A stretch of DNA of 64,000 bases from Leclercia adecarboxylata (GTDB lineage Bacteria; Pseudomonadota; Gammaproteobacteria; Enterobacterales; Enterobacteriaceae): contig NZ_CP040889.1 of assembly GCF_006171285.1 (NCBI RefSeq), positions 4,278,001-4,342,000 on the forward strand, in the 5' to 3' direction. Position 1 is the first letter of the stretch, and each line of letters begins with the position of its first letter. Positions 18,389 to 26,960 of the stretch are shown one piece after another. Made by a program: the position numbers and the translations under genes. The notes beneath the pieces are model-generated. The model was not told the origin of the DNA and ran no database searches. It saw only the letters and a program-made list of their open reading frames with translations.

Positions 18389-19177
18389 TCAAAGCATTTT
18401 TACGGTGTCGTTTAACCAGTCGGGAAGATGTTCCTGATACCAGTTGAGATAAAGGGGAAATGCACGCTTTTGCCGCGCATCCAACAACACAATCACCTCG
18501 GTGACAATCCACGCTTTGGCAATGGCTATTTCCCGCGCCAGGTCATGGACATTATGCTGACCGGACAGCTGGCAGTAGCGTTCAGCGAGATCGATAAAGG
18601 TTTGCTTCGTTCCCATCCCCTTTATAAGAGGGGCGAGGTCGATACCAGGGCTCCCTTGTCCGAATCTCTCCCAGTCAAAAAGAACCCATTCACCGTTCTC
18701 TCTTCTTCCCCAGTTGCCAGCGTTGCTGTCACCCGAAACCAGTCCCTGGCCGCTAAACAGCACATCGCTGCACTGCTGAAATCGCCGTAGCTGCTGCGCG
18801 CTTTTTTCAGCTATGGCCAGGAGCAGGAGCGATTTTTGCAGCGCTGATGCTGACCACTGGTGAGTGTGGTAGCGCCAGGCACTATTTACCGGGTAACGAT
18901 GCAGACGTCCCAGCATACGGATAGCGTTATCACTTGCGACAGACGACTGTTCAACCGGGTGAGGAATATACTCCAGGGTTAACTTGCGCAGGTTGGCATC
19001 AGAGGACCAGAGCGTTGGCGTCGCGATGCCTGCCTGATTAAGCTCCGTCGCGGCGGAGTGATAAAAAGCGTATTCCACGTCGCCAACCGGGCACTTCTCA
19101 ATAACGGTATGGCCGTCGTCATTGACCTTTTTCGCCACGCTGGCGATGCCCATCTGGGATAAATCGCTGGCAGACAT
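18389..19177 (-). CDS. Phosphotransferase (APH-like) family protein
   Basis: 262 residues with the kinase-like catalytic segments of aminoglycoside/choline kinase-fold enzymes: GLVSGDSNAGNWGRRENGEWVLFDWERFG near residues 147-175 combines the HxD-like catalytic Asp and Asn with the Mg-binding DW. The usual His of HGD is Ser here (SGD). Substrate unknown; a resistance role is not supported by sequence alone. Confidence 0.75.
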   Translation of the reverse strand: MSASDLSQMGIASVAKKVNDDGHTVIEKCPVGDVEYAFYHSAATELNQAGIATPTLWSSDANLRKLTLEYIPHPVEQSSVASDNAIRMLGRLHRYPVNSAWRYHTHQWSASALQKSLLLLAIAEKSAQQLRRFQQCSDVLFSGQGLVSGDSNAGNWGRRENGEWVLFDWERFGQGSPGIDLAPLIKGMGTKQTFIDLAERYCQLSGQHNVHDLAREIAIAKAWIVTEVIVLLDARQKRAFPLYLNWYQEHLPDWLNDTVKML

Positions 19178-19262
19178 GCATTATCTCTTCAAAATTCGCA
19201 GGTGTGTTGGTCTGGTTTATGAGTGTAATGCAAACGGGGAATTGCGCTATGGCGGTTAAACT

Positions 19263-19283
19263 GCCGCCCGCTTAGCGGGCGGC
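19263..19283 (-). terminator. Hairpin after iutA
   Basis: GCCGCCCGC - TTA - GCGGGCGGC, a perfect 9-bp GC stem 8 bp after the iutA stop. Confidence 0.75.
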
Positions 19284-19291
19284 ATTCACTG

Positions 19292-21481
19292 TCAGAACAG
19301 AACCGAGTAGTTCAGGCCGAAGGTGCGGCCGCGGCCTTTGTAGGTATAGAGGTTCTCAGCACCGTAGGTTGGGCTGTACAGACCCGGTGCGCGCTGGCCC
19401 CATGCGGTGGTGTAGTCTTCATCCAGCAGGTTTTCTACGCTGAAGCTCAGCTTGCCCACCGGCAGCAGGTAACTGCCGATGAAGTCAGCGGTGTTGTAGC
19501 CCTCAATCTTCTTGCCGGCTTCATCAGAGAGATCGAACGTCTGGGTACTTTGCAGACGCAACGTCCAGTCGCCCGGCGCCCAGGTAACCCATGCGCTCAT
19601 TTTGGACGGGCTGGCGCTGTCGACCGTCAGCTTCTCCCATTTCCCATCGACGCGGGTTTCCGATTTGATGACGTTGAAGTTTGTACCGGTGCTCCACTCG
19701 CTGTCGGTGAAGAAATAATCGATCTGGCCTTCAACGCCGTAGATACGACGTTCGTCATCTTCGACGTTGATAGTCATGTCGCTTTTATTGATGTTGATGG
19801 TCTTGTCGGAAAGGGAATAGTACCCGGCGATCTGCGTGCGCAGATTATCCCCGGTGTAGCGCCAGCCCAGTTCGTATGCATCAACTTTAATCCCGTCGAG
19901 TTTTGAGTCGTTCACATTAACGCTGTTGACCAGACGATAATGGCCGTTTACCAACTGGTAGGTGCCGGAACCGTAGTATTTCGCCAGATCCGGGATCTCA
20001 AAGCCCTGGGAGAAGTTAAACCACAGCTGCTGGCGTTCGGTCAGATGCCCCAGAATGCCGGCGTTAAACAGCACGTTGTTGTAGTCAGTTTTCCCGCCCG
20101 GAACCGCGTCTGCGGAGGTGGCTCTGCCCGTGGCAATCGCCTGCTGTTGCGCGTAGCCAACAAAGTCATCCACCTTGTTTTCGGTGTACTGATAGCGCAC
20201 GCCGCCGCTCAGGGTGATGGCGGAGAAGTCGTAGCTGCTTTGCAGGAATGGCGCGAGGTTGGTGATGCTGTAGCCCGGATAGCGGCCGACGTTATAGGCG
20301 TTGTCCAGCTTCATTCCGCCGCTGGCAGCCGCCTTGTTGAGGTCGAAGAATTGCTGGTTGGCGTCGAAAGTTTCATGCTCCGCATCCATACCCCATGTCA
20401 GGGTCAGATTATCCAGCGGTTTGCTGTTAAGGGTGAGCTTGCCGCCGTAGAAATCGGTTTTTTGCTGTGACGCCCCAATGCTGGTGACCCGGCCGCCGGA
20501 AAGCGTAGGGAAGGGATAGTAGGTCAGGCTTTCATCGCGATAGTAAATCTGCGCGAGCAGATCCTGGCCCCAGAAGTCGGTGTTGGAATATTGCAGGTTG
20601 ATCAGGTGGCGTTCGGTGCCCGGAATACGATCGGAGTCGAGATTATTTTTGTTGTACGCGTTGCCATCGCCCGTCACCGCTGAGAAGTTCTCGCCCAGAT
20701 AGAGGCCGTGCTTGCCGTCGGATTGACTTTTGTAATACTGGGTGGTGAGTTGCAGCTGCTGGTGATCGTCAATATTCAGCGTGCCGGTGCCCATCACGTC
20801 CAGACGGTCGGAGTATTGCAGGCCGGTCTGGGTGTTATCGATGATCACCTCGTCGCCGTTGCCGTCATACCAGCCGCCAAAGCGCTGATACGCCACTGAC
20901 AGACGACCGGAGGCGTTGTCGTTACCACCGCTGACAGCCGCAGCTACGTTCTCATCATTATCGTTATGGCTGTTGAAGCCGGTTTTCATGCCGGTCTGGA
21001 ACTCGACTTCCGTCTCCGGCTGGCCTTTTTTGGTGACGATATTGATTAAGCCGCCGGTACTGCCGCCGCCGTAAAGGGAAGTTGCCCCCGAGATAACTTC
21101 AATGCGGGAGATATTAAAAGGATCGATAGAATCCAGCTGGCGGCTGTCGCTGCGCGAGGAGTTCAAACGCACGCCGTCGACCATCACCATCATCGAACGA
21201 CCACGCATATTCATGCCGTAGTTAGTGCGTCCCTGGCTGCTGACATCCATGCCGGGGATCAGCTGCGCCAGCACCTCTTTGATCTCTTTCCCACCCTGAA
21301 CCTGCTGTTCAATTTCAGCCTGTTCAATGACCCAGGTGGTTTGTGCCATGTCGGTGATGCTGTGATTCGTACGGCTGGCGGCGACCACCAGCGTGTCATC
21401 TTTTTGTACTTCAGCAGAGGCATTAGCGGCTAATGTCATAAATAAACAAGAGCTTAGCGCGCGATAACTGTGCGATTTCAT
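19292..21481 (-). CDS. iutA: TonB-dependent ferric-aerobactin receptor IutA
   Basis: Outer-membrane receptor, about 729 residues, with a signal peptide (MKSHSYRALSSCLFMTLAANASA). TonB box-like DTLVVAASR is at the mature N-terminus, the plug domain has GMDVSSQGRTNYGMNMRGR, and the C-terminus ends FGLNYSVLF with terminal Phe. Long stretches match remembered E. coli IutA (MAQTTWVIE, RLNSSRSDSRQLDS, ATSLYGGGSTGGLINIVTKKGQPET). I chose the Met at 21481 for the signal peptide; the Met at 21493 has no better ribosome site. No iucABCD biosynthesis genes are in the window, so it may scavenge xenosiderophore. Regulated by Fur, judged from upstream boxes. Confidence 0.9.
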   Translation of the reverse strand: MKSHSYRALSSCLFMTLAANASAEVQKDDTLVVAASRTNHSITDMAQTTWVIEQAEIEQQVQGGKEIKEVLAQLIPGMDVSSQGRTNYGMNMRGRSMMVMVDGVRLNSSRSDSRQLDSIDPFNISRIEVISGATSLYGGGSTGGLINIVTKKGQPETEVEFQTGMKTGFNSHNDNDENVAAAVSGGNDNASGRLSVAYQRFGGWYDGNGDEVIIDNTQTGLQYSDRLDVMGTGTLNIDDHQQLQLTTQYYKSQSDGKHGLYLGENFSAVTGDGNAYNKNNLDSDRIPGTERHLINLQYSNTDFWGQDLLAQIYYRDESLTYYPFPTLSGGRVTSIGASQQKTDFYGGKLTLNSKPLDNLTLTWGMDAEHETFDANQQFFDLNKAAASGGMKLDNAYNVGRYPGYSITNLAPFLQSSYDFSAITLSGGVRYQYTENKVDDFVGYAQQQAIATGRATSADAVPGGKTDYNNVLFNAGILGHLTERQQLWFNFSQGFEIPDLAKYYGSGTYQLVNGHYRLVNSVNVNDSKLDGIKVDAYELGWRYTGDNLRTQIAGYYSLSDKTININKSDMTINVEDDERRIYGVEGQIDYFFTDSEWSTGTNFNVIKSETRVDGKWEKLTVDSASPSKMSAWVTWAPGDWTLRLQSTQTFDLSDEAGKKIEGYNTADFIGSYLLPVGKLSFSVENLLDEDYTTAWGQRAPGLYSPTYGAENLYTYKGRGRTFGLNYSVLF

Positions 21482-21556
21482 TATTGTGATCATCCTGATT
21501 TTTTAAAGTGCCGGTGGCCTGACGCCCCGTAACGCAAGAACATCACCTTCAGAGGT

Positions 21557-21593
21557 GATAGTGATTATCAAGATGATATGAATAATCATTACA
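21557..21593 (-). promoter_or_regulatory. Two adjacent Fur boxes
   Basis: GATAGTGATTATCAAGATG (21557-21575) and GATATGAATAATCATTACA (21575-21593) each match about 14 of 19 positions of the Fur consensus GATAATGATAATCATTATC. They lie 76-112 bp upstream of iutA. Confidence 0.75.
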
Positions 21594-21845
21594 ATGTAAA
21601 CAGGTTGTGTTAAAAAATGTTTCTATAAAGGCATGATATTAATGTGGTTTTTAGTGGGGACTCATCACTGCGGTCACAAATAAAACGCGCCGTGCTGAAT
21701 AAAACCGCGATGGGTAAAAACTCCCAAAGAATCATGATTCAGGTGTCTGCCCCCTATACTGACAACTGCACTGATCGCTTATACAGGAGACGAAGCGCGG
21801 TTAACGACCGGATAAAACCTCATCCCTTACTGGCAGGAGAACACT

Positions 21846-22436
21846 ATGCAAAAGCCTAACACCTTTAAAACGCTGCTGGCCGCATCGGCAGTAGCCGCAC
21901 TGTTCTGCACCGTCGGCGTACAGGCGCAGACGACGAGCGCCGCGCAGTCCAGCGCCGCAAAACCAAGCGCCTCCGGCGAGAAACTCAGCGCCAGCGATGA
22001 AAAAGCGTTAAAAGATATGGCGCAGGCCAATATCAATGAAGTCGCCGCCGGGAAGCTCGCCCTGAGCAAGGCCGAGAGCAGCGACGTCAAAGCCTTCGCC
22101 CAGAAGATGGTTGATGACCATGGTAGCGCACTGACCAAAGTTCAGGCGGTTGCCGAGAAAAAAGGCGTAACGCTGCCGACCGAACCGGATGCCAAACATA
22201 AGGCGATGGCCGATAAGCTGGAAAAAGCGAGCGGTGCCGAATTTGACAAGATGTATATGGAAAACGCCGGCACTAAAGATCACGAGATGGTGCTGTCTAA
22301 GCTGAAAAGTGATGCTAAAAACATTAAGGATGCGGACGTGATGGCGCTGGCCGACGCGCATACCCCGGTGGTTGAGCAGCACCTCAAGTCAGCCGAGCAG
22401 ATGACGATGAATTCAGACAAGAAAGAGAACAAGTAA
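21846..22436 (+). CDS. DUF4142 periplasmic protein
   Basis: 196 residues with a signal peptide MQKPNTFKTLLAASAVAALFCTVGVQA and a DUF4142 domain: DMAQANINEVAAGKLALSKAESSDVKAFAQKMVDDHGSALTKVQAVAEKKGVTLP, a ferritin-like four-helix fold. Function is unknown. The start follows GGCAGGAGAACACT. A strong hairpin follows. Confidence 0.85.
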   Translation: MQKPNTFKTLLAASAVAALFCTVGVQAQTTSAAQSSAAKPSASGEKLSASDEKALKDMAQANINEVAAGKLALSKAESSDVKAFAQKMVDDHGSALTKVQAVAEKKGVTLPTEPDAKHKAMADKLEKASGAEFDKMYMENAGTKDHEMVLSKLKSDAKNIKDADVMALADAHTPVVEQHLKSAEQMTMNSDKKENK

Positions 22437-22449
22437 GCCGGTTGTCCGG

Positions 22450-22472
22450 CGGGCGCTGGAAAGCCAGCGCCC
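22450..22472 (+). terminator. Hairpin after the DUF4142 gene
   Basis: GGGCGCTGG - AAAG - CCAGCGCCC, 9-bp GC stem shortly after the stop codon. Little T tract. Confidence 0.65.
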
Positions 22473-22628
22473 TTCAGGGCACCACTACAGTGCACCATCC
22501 TCGTTCCCCCTCACCAAAACGGTGAAAACCCACCGCTGAAAAATCCCAATATACTGACAAACCTCATAAAAATTTTTGGCACACCCCTTGCAAAGCTAAA
22601 CCTGAAAGGGCAGTGCACCACACAATCT

Positions 22629-22730
22629 GAAAATAGCTGGCTAGGGTTCCGGTCCACGCAGGTGGACGACTGGTCCAAGAGCTGGCGACCTCTGAGAGGT
22701 TACACGGCGGGACAAAAGCCCGGGAGACAG
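22629..22730 (+). promoter_or_regulatory. Guanidine-I (ykkC) riboswitch
   Basis: Contains the hallmark conserved blocks of the ykkC/guanidine-I aptamer in order: GCTGGCTAGGGTTCCG, a variable hairpin, ACTGGTCCAAGAGCTGG, a second hairpin GACCTCTGAGAGGTTAC, then ACGGCGGGACAAAAGCCCGG GAGA. It ends about 55 nt before the first gene of the guanidine operon. In this class free guanidinium stabilises the aptamer and turns expression on. Confidence 0.95.
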
Positions 22731-22784
22731 CAGCACCCACGGTGTCGCGCTGCCCCCTAATTTTGTGCCACTCAGAGGTCAAGC

Positions 22785-23843
22785 ATGAAGAAAACGCCAT
22801 TACTCCGCTCACTTGTACTGTCTCTGGCGATGCTGGTCAGTCTCCCCACCTTTGCCGCCGTCAAAAAAGAGTTCAACGTCTGCTGGACCATCTACGCCGG
22901 GTGGATGCCCTGGGGCACTATCAGCACCAGTAAAATCATCGATAAATGGGCCGACAAATACGGCATCAAAATCAACGTCGTGCAGCTCAACGACTACATC
23001 GAATCGATCAACCAGTACACCGCAGGCCAGTTTGACGGCTGCACCATGACCAACATGGATGCGCTGACCATTCCGGCGGCGGGCGGGGTGGACACCACGG
23101 CGCTGATCCTCGGCAGTTACTCCGAAGGCAACGACGGCGTGGTGATGAAAGGCGAGGGCAAAACCCTCACCGACCTGAAAGGGATGAAGATCTACCTGCC
23201 GGAGCTCTCGGTTTCTCACTATCTGCTGGTGCGCGGGCTGGAGAAGGCCGGACTGGCGGAGAAAGACGTCACCGTGGTGAACACCTCCGACGCGGATATC
23301 GTCTCCGCTTTCGGCACCGACAGCGTTAAGGCCGCCGTGGCCTGGAACCCGCAGCTGTCGGTGATTAAAGCCACGCCGAAAACCACCGAAGTGTTCAGCT
23401 CCTCGCAGGTGCCGGGCGAGCTCATCGACATGATGGTGGTCAACAGCGAAACCCTGAAGGACAACCCGGCGCTCGGCAAAGCCCTTACCGGGGCCTGGTA
23501 CGAAATGATGGGCCTGATGAAAGCCCAGGACGCCAGCGCCCTGAACGCGATGGCGGCAGCGTCCGGCACCGATCTGGCGGGCTATCAGGCTCAGCTGAAA
23601 ACCACTCATCTGTTCTACACCCCGCAGGACAACCTGGCGTTTGTCACGTCAGCGGAGCTGGCAAAAACCATGCAGCGCGTGGCGGCGTTCTCATTTGATA
23701 AAGGGCTGCTGGGCGAGGGGGCGCAGAGCGCCGATTTCATCGGCATGAGCTTCCCGGGCAAGGTTACTCAGGGTGATGCCGGCAACGTGAAGCTGCGCTT
23801 TGACGACAGCTTCGTGAAAATGGCCGCTGCGGGCCAGCTGTGA
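22785..23843 (+). CDS. ABC transporter substrate-binding protein (guanidine operon)
   Basis: 352-residue periplasmic protein with a signal peptide (MKKTPLLRSLVLSLAMLVSLPTFA). The NMT1/SsuA-like fold is recognisable from FNVCWTIYAGWMPWGTISTSKIIDKWADKYGI and the GVDTTALILGSYSEGNDGVV region. The family is annotated as urea-carboxylase-associated binding protein. Riboswitch control points to guanidine or a guanidine compound as ligand. AGAGGTCAAGC precedes the start. First gene of a seven-gene operon. Confidence 0.9.
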   Translation: MKKTPLLRSLVLSLAMLVSLPTFAAVKKEFNVCWTIYAGWMPWGTISTSKIIDKWADKYGIKINVVQLNDYIESINQYTAGQFDGCTMTNMDALTIPAAGGVDTTALILGSYSEGNDGVVMKGEGKTLTDLKGMKIYLPELSVSHYLLVRGLEKAGLAEKDVTVVNTSDADIVSAFGTDSVKAAVAWNPQLSVIKATPKTTEVFSSSQVPGELIDMMVVNSETLKDNPALGKALTGAWYEMMGLMKAQDASALNAMAAASGTDLAGYQAQLKTTHLFYTPQDNLAFVTSAELAKTMQRVAAFSFDKGLLGEGAQSADFIGMSFPGKVTQGDAGNVKLRFDDSFVKMAAAGQL

Positions 23844-23860
23844 TGAGTGACGGAGTCTCC

Positions 23861-24676
23861 ATGCGACAGATAAATCGCCATCCCACCTCAGGTATGCGGC
23901 TGATGCTGGTAATGCTGCCGTTTGTCCTCCTGCTGGCCGCATACTTCTTTGGCTCGGCGGTGCGGCTGGACGCCAACCCGCATGACAAGCTGCTGCCCGG
24001 CCTGCAACAGATGCTGGATGCCCTCTCCCGGATGGCGTTCACCCCGGACAAACGCAGCGGCGAGTATCTGTTCTGGGTCGACACCCTGGTGAGCCTCGCC
24101 CGGCTGCTGGTGGGGCTGGCGATCGCCTCACTGATTGGCCTGTGCATCGGCATCACCTCCGGGGTGTTTCCGATGTGGCGCGCGTCGCTTTCGCCGCTGA
24201 TGACGGTGCTGTCGATGATCCCGCCCCTGGCGATCCTGCCGGTGCTGTTTATCGTCTTCGGGCTGGATGAGCTGTCGAAGGTGATGCTGATTGTCATTGG
24301 CATCACGCCGATGCTGGCCCGGGATCTGGAGCATCGCGCCTGCGAAATCCCGCAGGAGATCCTGATTAAGGCCCAGACGCTGGGCGCCAACAGCTGGACG
24401 CTGGTGCTGCGGGTGGTTCTGCCGCAACTGCTGTCGCGCCTGCTCACCTCGCTGCGCCTGCTGCTGGGATCAGCGTGGTTATTCCTCATCTCGGCGGAGG
24501 CCATCTCTTCCACCGCCGGGCTCGGCTACCGCATTTTCCTCGTGCGCCGCTATATGGCGATGGACGTCATCATCCCGTATGTCCTGTGGATCACGCTGCT
24601 GGCCTGGCTGATGGATCTGGCCCTGCGCCAGCTGCACAGGCGCTGTTTCCCGTGGGCTGAAGGAGGCAAAGCATGA
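23861..24676 (+). CDS. ABC transporter permease (guanidine operon)
   Basis: Inner-membrane permease of the SsuC/TauC type, 271 residues, six helices, EAA loop near EIPQEILIKAQTLGANSWTLVLRVVLPQ. The Met at 23861 has GGAG five bases upstream; an alternative Met at 23843 overlaps the previous stop (TGATG) and would add six residues. Coupled to the downstream ATPase by an ATGA overlap. Confidence 0.88.
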   Translation: MRQINRHPTSGMRLMLVMLPFVLLLAAYFFGSAVRLDANPHDKLLPGLQQMLDALSRMAFTPDKRSGEYLFWVDTLVSLARLLVGLAIASLIGLCIGITSGVFPMWRASLSPLMTVLSMIPPLAILPVLFIVFGLDELSKVMLIVIGITPMLARDLEHRACEIPQEILIKAQTLGANSWTLVLRVVLPQLLSRLLTSLRLLLGSAWLFLISAEAISSTAGLGYRIFLVRRYMAMDVIIPYVLWITLLAWLMDLALRQLHRRCFPWAEGGKA

Positions 24677-25449
24677 GTTTTATCACCATCGACAATATCT
24701 GGCAGGAGTACGGCGACCACGTGGTGCTGGAGCGCCTGAACCTGCAGATTAAAGAGGGCGAGTTCTGCTCGATGGTCGGCGCGTCCGGCTGCGGCAAATC
24801 GACCTTCCTGCGGCTGCTGCTCGGTCAGGAGCGTCCCAGCCGGGGCGTGATCACCCTTGACGGCAAACCGCTGGTTGCCGAGCCGGACAGCCGCCGGGGC
24901 GTGGTGTTCCAGCGCTACTCCGTTTTTCCGCACCTCAGCGTGCTGGATAACGTGGCCATCGGCCTCGAACTGCCGCAATCCCCGCTCCTGGGTCGTCTTT
25001 TTGGCGCCAAAAAACGCGCCGCCCGGGAGCAGGCGGCAGAGATGCTGGCAAAGGTCGGCCTCGGCCATGCCCTGGGTAAATACCCGGCCCAGCTCTCGGG
25101 CGGGATGCAGCAGCGTCTGGCCATTGCCCAGGCCTTCATCATGCAGCCGCGCGTGCTGCTGCTGGACGAGCCGTTTGGCGCACTCGATCCGGGGATCCGC
25201 AAGGACATGCATGCGCTGCTGCTGCAACTGTGGGGCGAAACCCGCATGACGGTCTTTATGGTCACCCACGATCTCTCCGAAGGCTTCAACCTCGGCACCC
25301 GCCTGCTGGTGTTCGACAAAGTGCGCCTCGATCCCCAGGCCCCTAACGCTTACGGGGCGCGCATCACCTACGACATTCCGCTCAACGAGACCAGGCTCTC
25401 GGCGATGAGCGGGAAGGTTTCCGACAACGTTTATGCATTAAGAGGATAA
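24673..25449 (+). CDS. ABC transporter ATPase (guanidine operon)
   Basis: 258 residues. Walker A GASGCGKSTFLRLLLG near 38, signature LSGGMQQRLAIAQAF near 142, Walker B VLLLDEPFGALDPGI near 162, H-loop VTHDLSEG near 197. AGGAGG lies seven bases before the ATG, which overlaps the permease stop. It powers the importer formed with the two preceding genes. Confidence 0.92.
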   Translation: MSFITIDNIWQEYGDHVVLERLNLQIKEGEFCSMVGASGCGKSTFLRLLLGQERPSRGVITLDGKPLVAEPDSRRGVVFQRYSVFPHLSVLDNVAIGLELPQSPLLGRLFGAKKRAAREQAAEMLAKVGLGHALGKYPAQLSGGMQQRLAIAQAFIMQPRVLLLDEPFGALDPGIRKDMHALLLQLWGETRMTVFMVTHDLSEGFNLGTRLLVFDKVRLDPQAPNAYGARITYDIPLNETRLSAMSGKVSDNVYALRG

Positions 25450-25453
25450 ACCT

Positions 25454-26164
25454 GTGAACACGACGACATTACGCGACGAGATCCTGCCTGGCGGCGGCCA
25501 TCTCTCCTTTGTGCTCAAGCGCGGACAGGCTCTGCGAATTACCGATATCGAAGGCGGAGCCAACGTCAGCCTGATGATGCTCAACGCCCATGAGAAGAGC
25601 GAGCGCCTGAACCTGCCGGACACCCTGAAAGGCCAGCACACCGCGCGCCTCACCGCCGGGCACTGCTTCTACTCCGATATGGGCCGCGTGCTGGCGGGCA
25701 TCACCGCCGACACCTGCGGCTGGCACGACCCCTTTGGCGGGGTGCTCAATGCGACGGAAGCCACGGAGAAATACGGGCAGGGGCGCTATCAGGAGCTGCG
25801 CAACGGCTTCTTTCGTAACGGCACCGACAACCTGCTGGTGGAGATGGGCAAGTGGGATCTCAACCTTGAAGATCTGCTGATGGTGGTCAACTTCTTCAGC
25901 AAGGTCACGGTGGATGAGCAGGGCCAGTTCAGTTTCCACAGCGGCTACTCACAGCCGGGCAGCTACGTGGAGCTGTTCGCCCCGATGGACACCCTGGTGG
26001 TGATGACCGCGCTGCAACACCCGATGGACCCCTCCAGAGAGTACGCCCCGCGCCCGGTGCAGCTGAGCTGGCGACAGGCGGACGAACAGGCGGCGATCAA
26101 CGCCCTGCTGACGCGCCCGGAAAACGAACGCGCCATCACCAACACCCAACTTTTCGCCCTGTAA
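25454..26164 (+). CDS. DUF1989 protein, probable carboxyguanidine deiminase subunit (UAAP1)
   Basis: 236 residues of the urea-carboxylase-associated protein 1 type. It shares with the next gene the DUF1989 core: [20 protein letters not shown] ... [14 protein letters not shown], where Cys and His of DTCGxHD are probable metal or catalytic ligands. In Pseudomonas the paired DUF1989 proteins CgdA and CgdB remove ammonia from carboxyguanidine to give allophanate. Start is GTG at 25454 after AAGAGGAT. Four bp downstream of the ATPase gene. Confidence 0.85.
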   Translation: MNTTTLRDEILPGGGHLSFVLKRGQALRITDIEGGANVSLMMLNAHEKSERLNLPDTLKGQHTARLTAGHCFYSDMGRVLAGITADTCGWHDPFGGVLNATEATEKYGQGRYQELRNGFFRNGTDNLLVEMGKWDLNLEDLLMVVNFFSKVTVDEQGQFSFHSGYSQPGSYVELFAPMDTLVVMTALQHPMDPSREYAPRPVQLSWRQADEQAAINALLTRPENERAITNTQLFAL

Positions 26165-26175
26165 GGAGCCACACA

Positions 26176-26808
26176 ATGACCGTAGCCAGCGAAAAACGTG
26201 CCCAGGACGCCAGCTTCCGCCATGTGATCCCGGCGGGAGAGCCCTACCTGTTCGAAGTGAAAAAAGGCCAGACCCTGCGTCTGCTGGATCTGGAAGGCAA
26301 CCAGGCGGTAGACACCCTGTTTTACAACGCCGACAACCCCCGGGAGCGCTACGACGCCCAGCGCACCCTGCGTCGCCAGAACAATGCGTATCTCACCAGC
26401 GGCAGCGTGCTTTACTCCAGCCTCGGCAACCCGCTGCTGACTATTGTGGCGGATACCTGCGGACGGCACGACACCCTCGGCGGCGCCTGCGCCCAGGAGA
26501 GCAACACCGTGCGTTACGCCCTCGACAAACGCCACATGCACAGCTGCCGGGATAACTTCCTCTGCGCCTGCCTGCACGATGGCCGCCTGCAAAAACGCGA
26601 CATTGGGGCCAACATCAACTTCTTTATGAACGTGCCGGTCACGCCCGAGGGCGGCCTGACCTTTGCCGACGGCATCTCCGCGTCGGGCAAATACGTCGAG
26701 CTGCGCGCAGAGTGCAATATCATCGTGCTGATCTCCAACTGTCCGCAGCTGAACAACCCCTGCAACGGCTGGAACCCGACCCCTGCGGAGGTGCTGGTAT
26801 GGAACTGA
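26176..26808 (+). CDS. DUF1989 protein, second carboxyguanidine deiminase subunit (UAAP2)
   Basis: 210 residues. Core [22 protein letters not shown] ... [25 protein letters not shown] carries the same DTCGxHD motif as its neighbour and a further Cys pair ([11 protein letters not shown]). AAGGAGCCACACA precedes the ATG. The two paralogues presumably form a heteromer. The stop overlaps a 28-codon open frame. Confidence 0.85.
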   Translation: MTVASEKRAQDASFRHVIPAGEPYLFEVKKGQTLRLLDLEGNQAVDTLFYNADNPRERYDAQRTLRRQNNAYLTSGSVLYSSLGNPLLTIVADTCGRHDTLGGACAQESNTVRYALDKRHMHSCRDNFLCACLHDGRLQKRDIGANINFFMNVPVTPEGGLTFADGISASGKYVELRAECNIIVLISNCPQLNNPCNGWNPTPAEVLVWN

Positions 26809-26885
26809 CGCCGACACGCTGGCAGCGCCTGCGCCAGATGCTCTACCGCCTGTTTGAAGTCCGTGCCGGACGGATCCTGCCGTAA
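26799..26885 (+). CDS. Putative 28-residue basic small protein
   Basis: ATG at 26799 overlaps the end of the UAAP2 gene by 10 bp and reads [20 protein letters not shown] then VRAGRILP. It is rich in Arg and could form an amphipathic helix. No ribosome-binding site stands out beyond GGAGG at 26787-26791. It fills part of the only large gap in the operon (152 bp). It could equally be non-coding. Confidence 0.3.
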   Translation: MELTPTRWQRLRQMLYRLFEVRAGRILP

Positions 26886-26960
26886 ACCTTTTTTCCCCGT
26901 GGACGACCATGCGGTGAGCCAGTTTCCGGCGGGACGACCCGCCACGATTGAGTCTGAACT

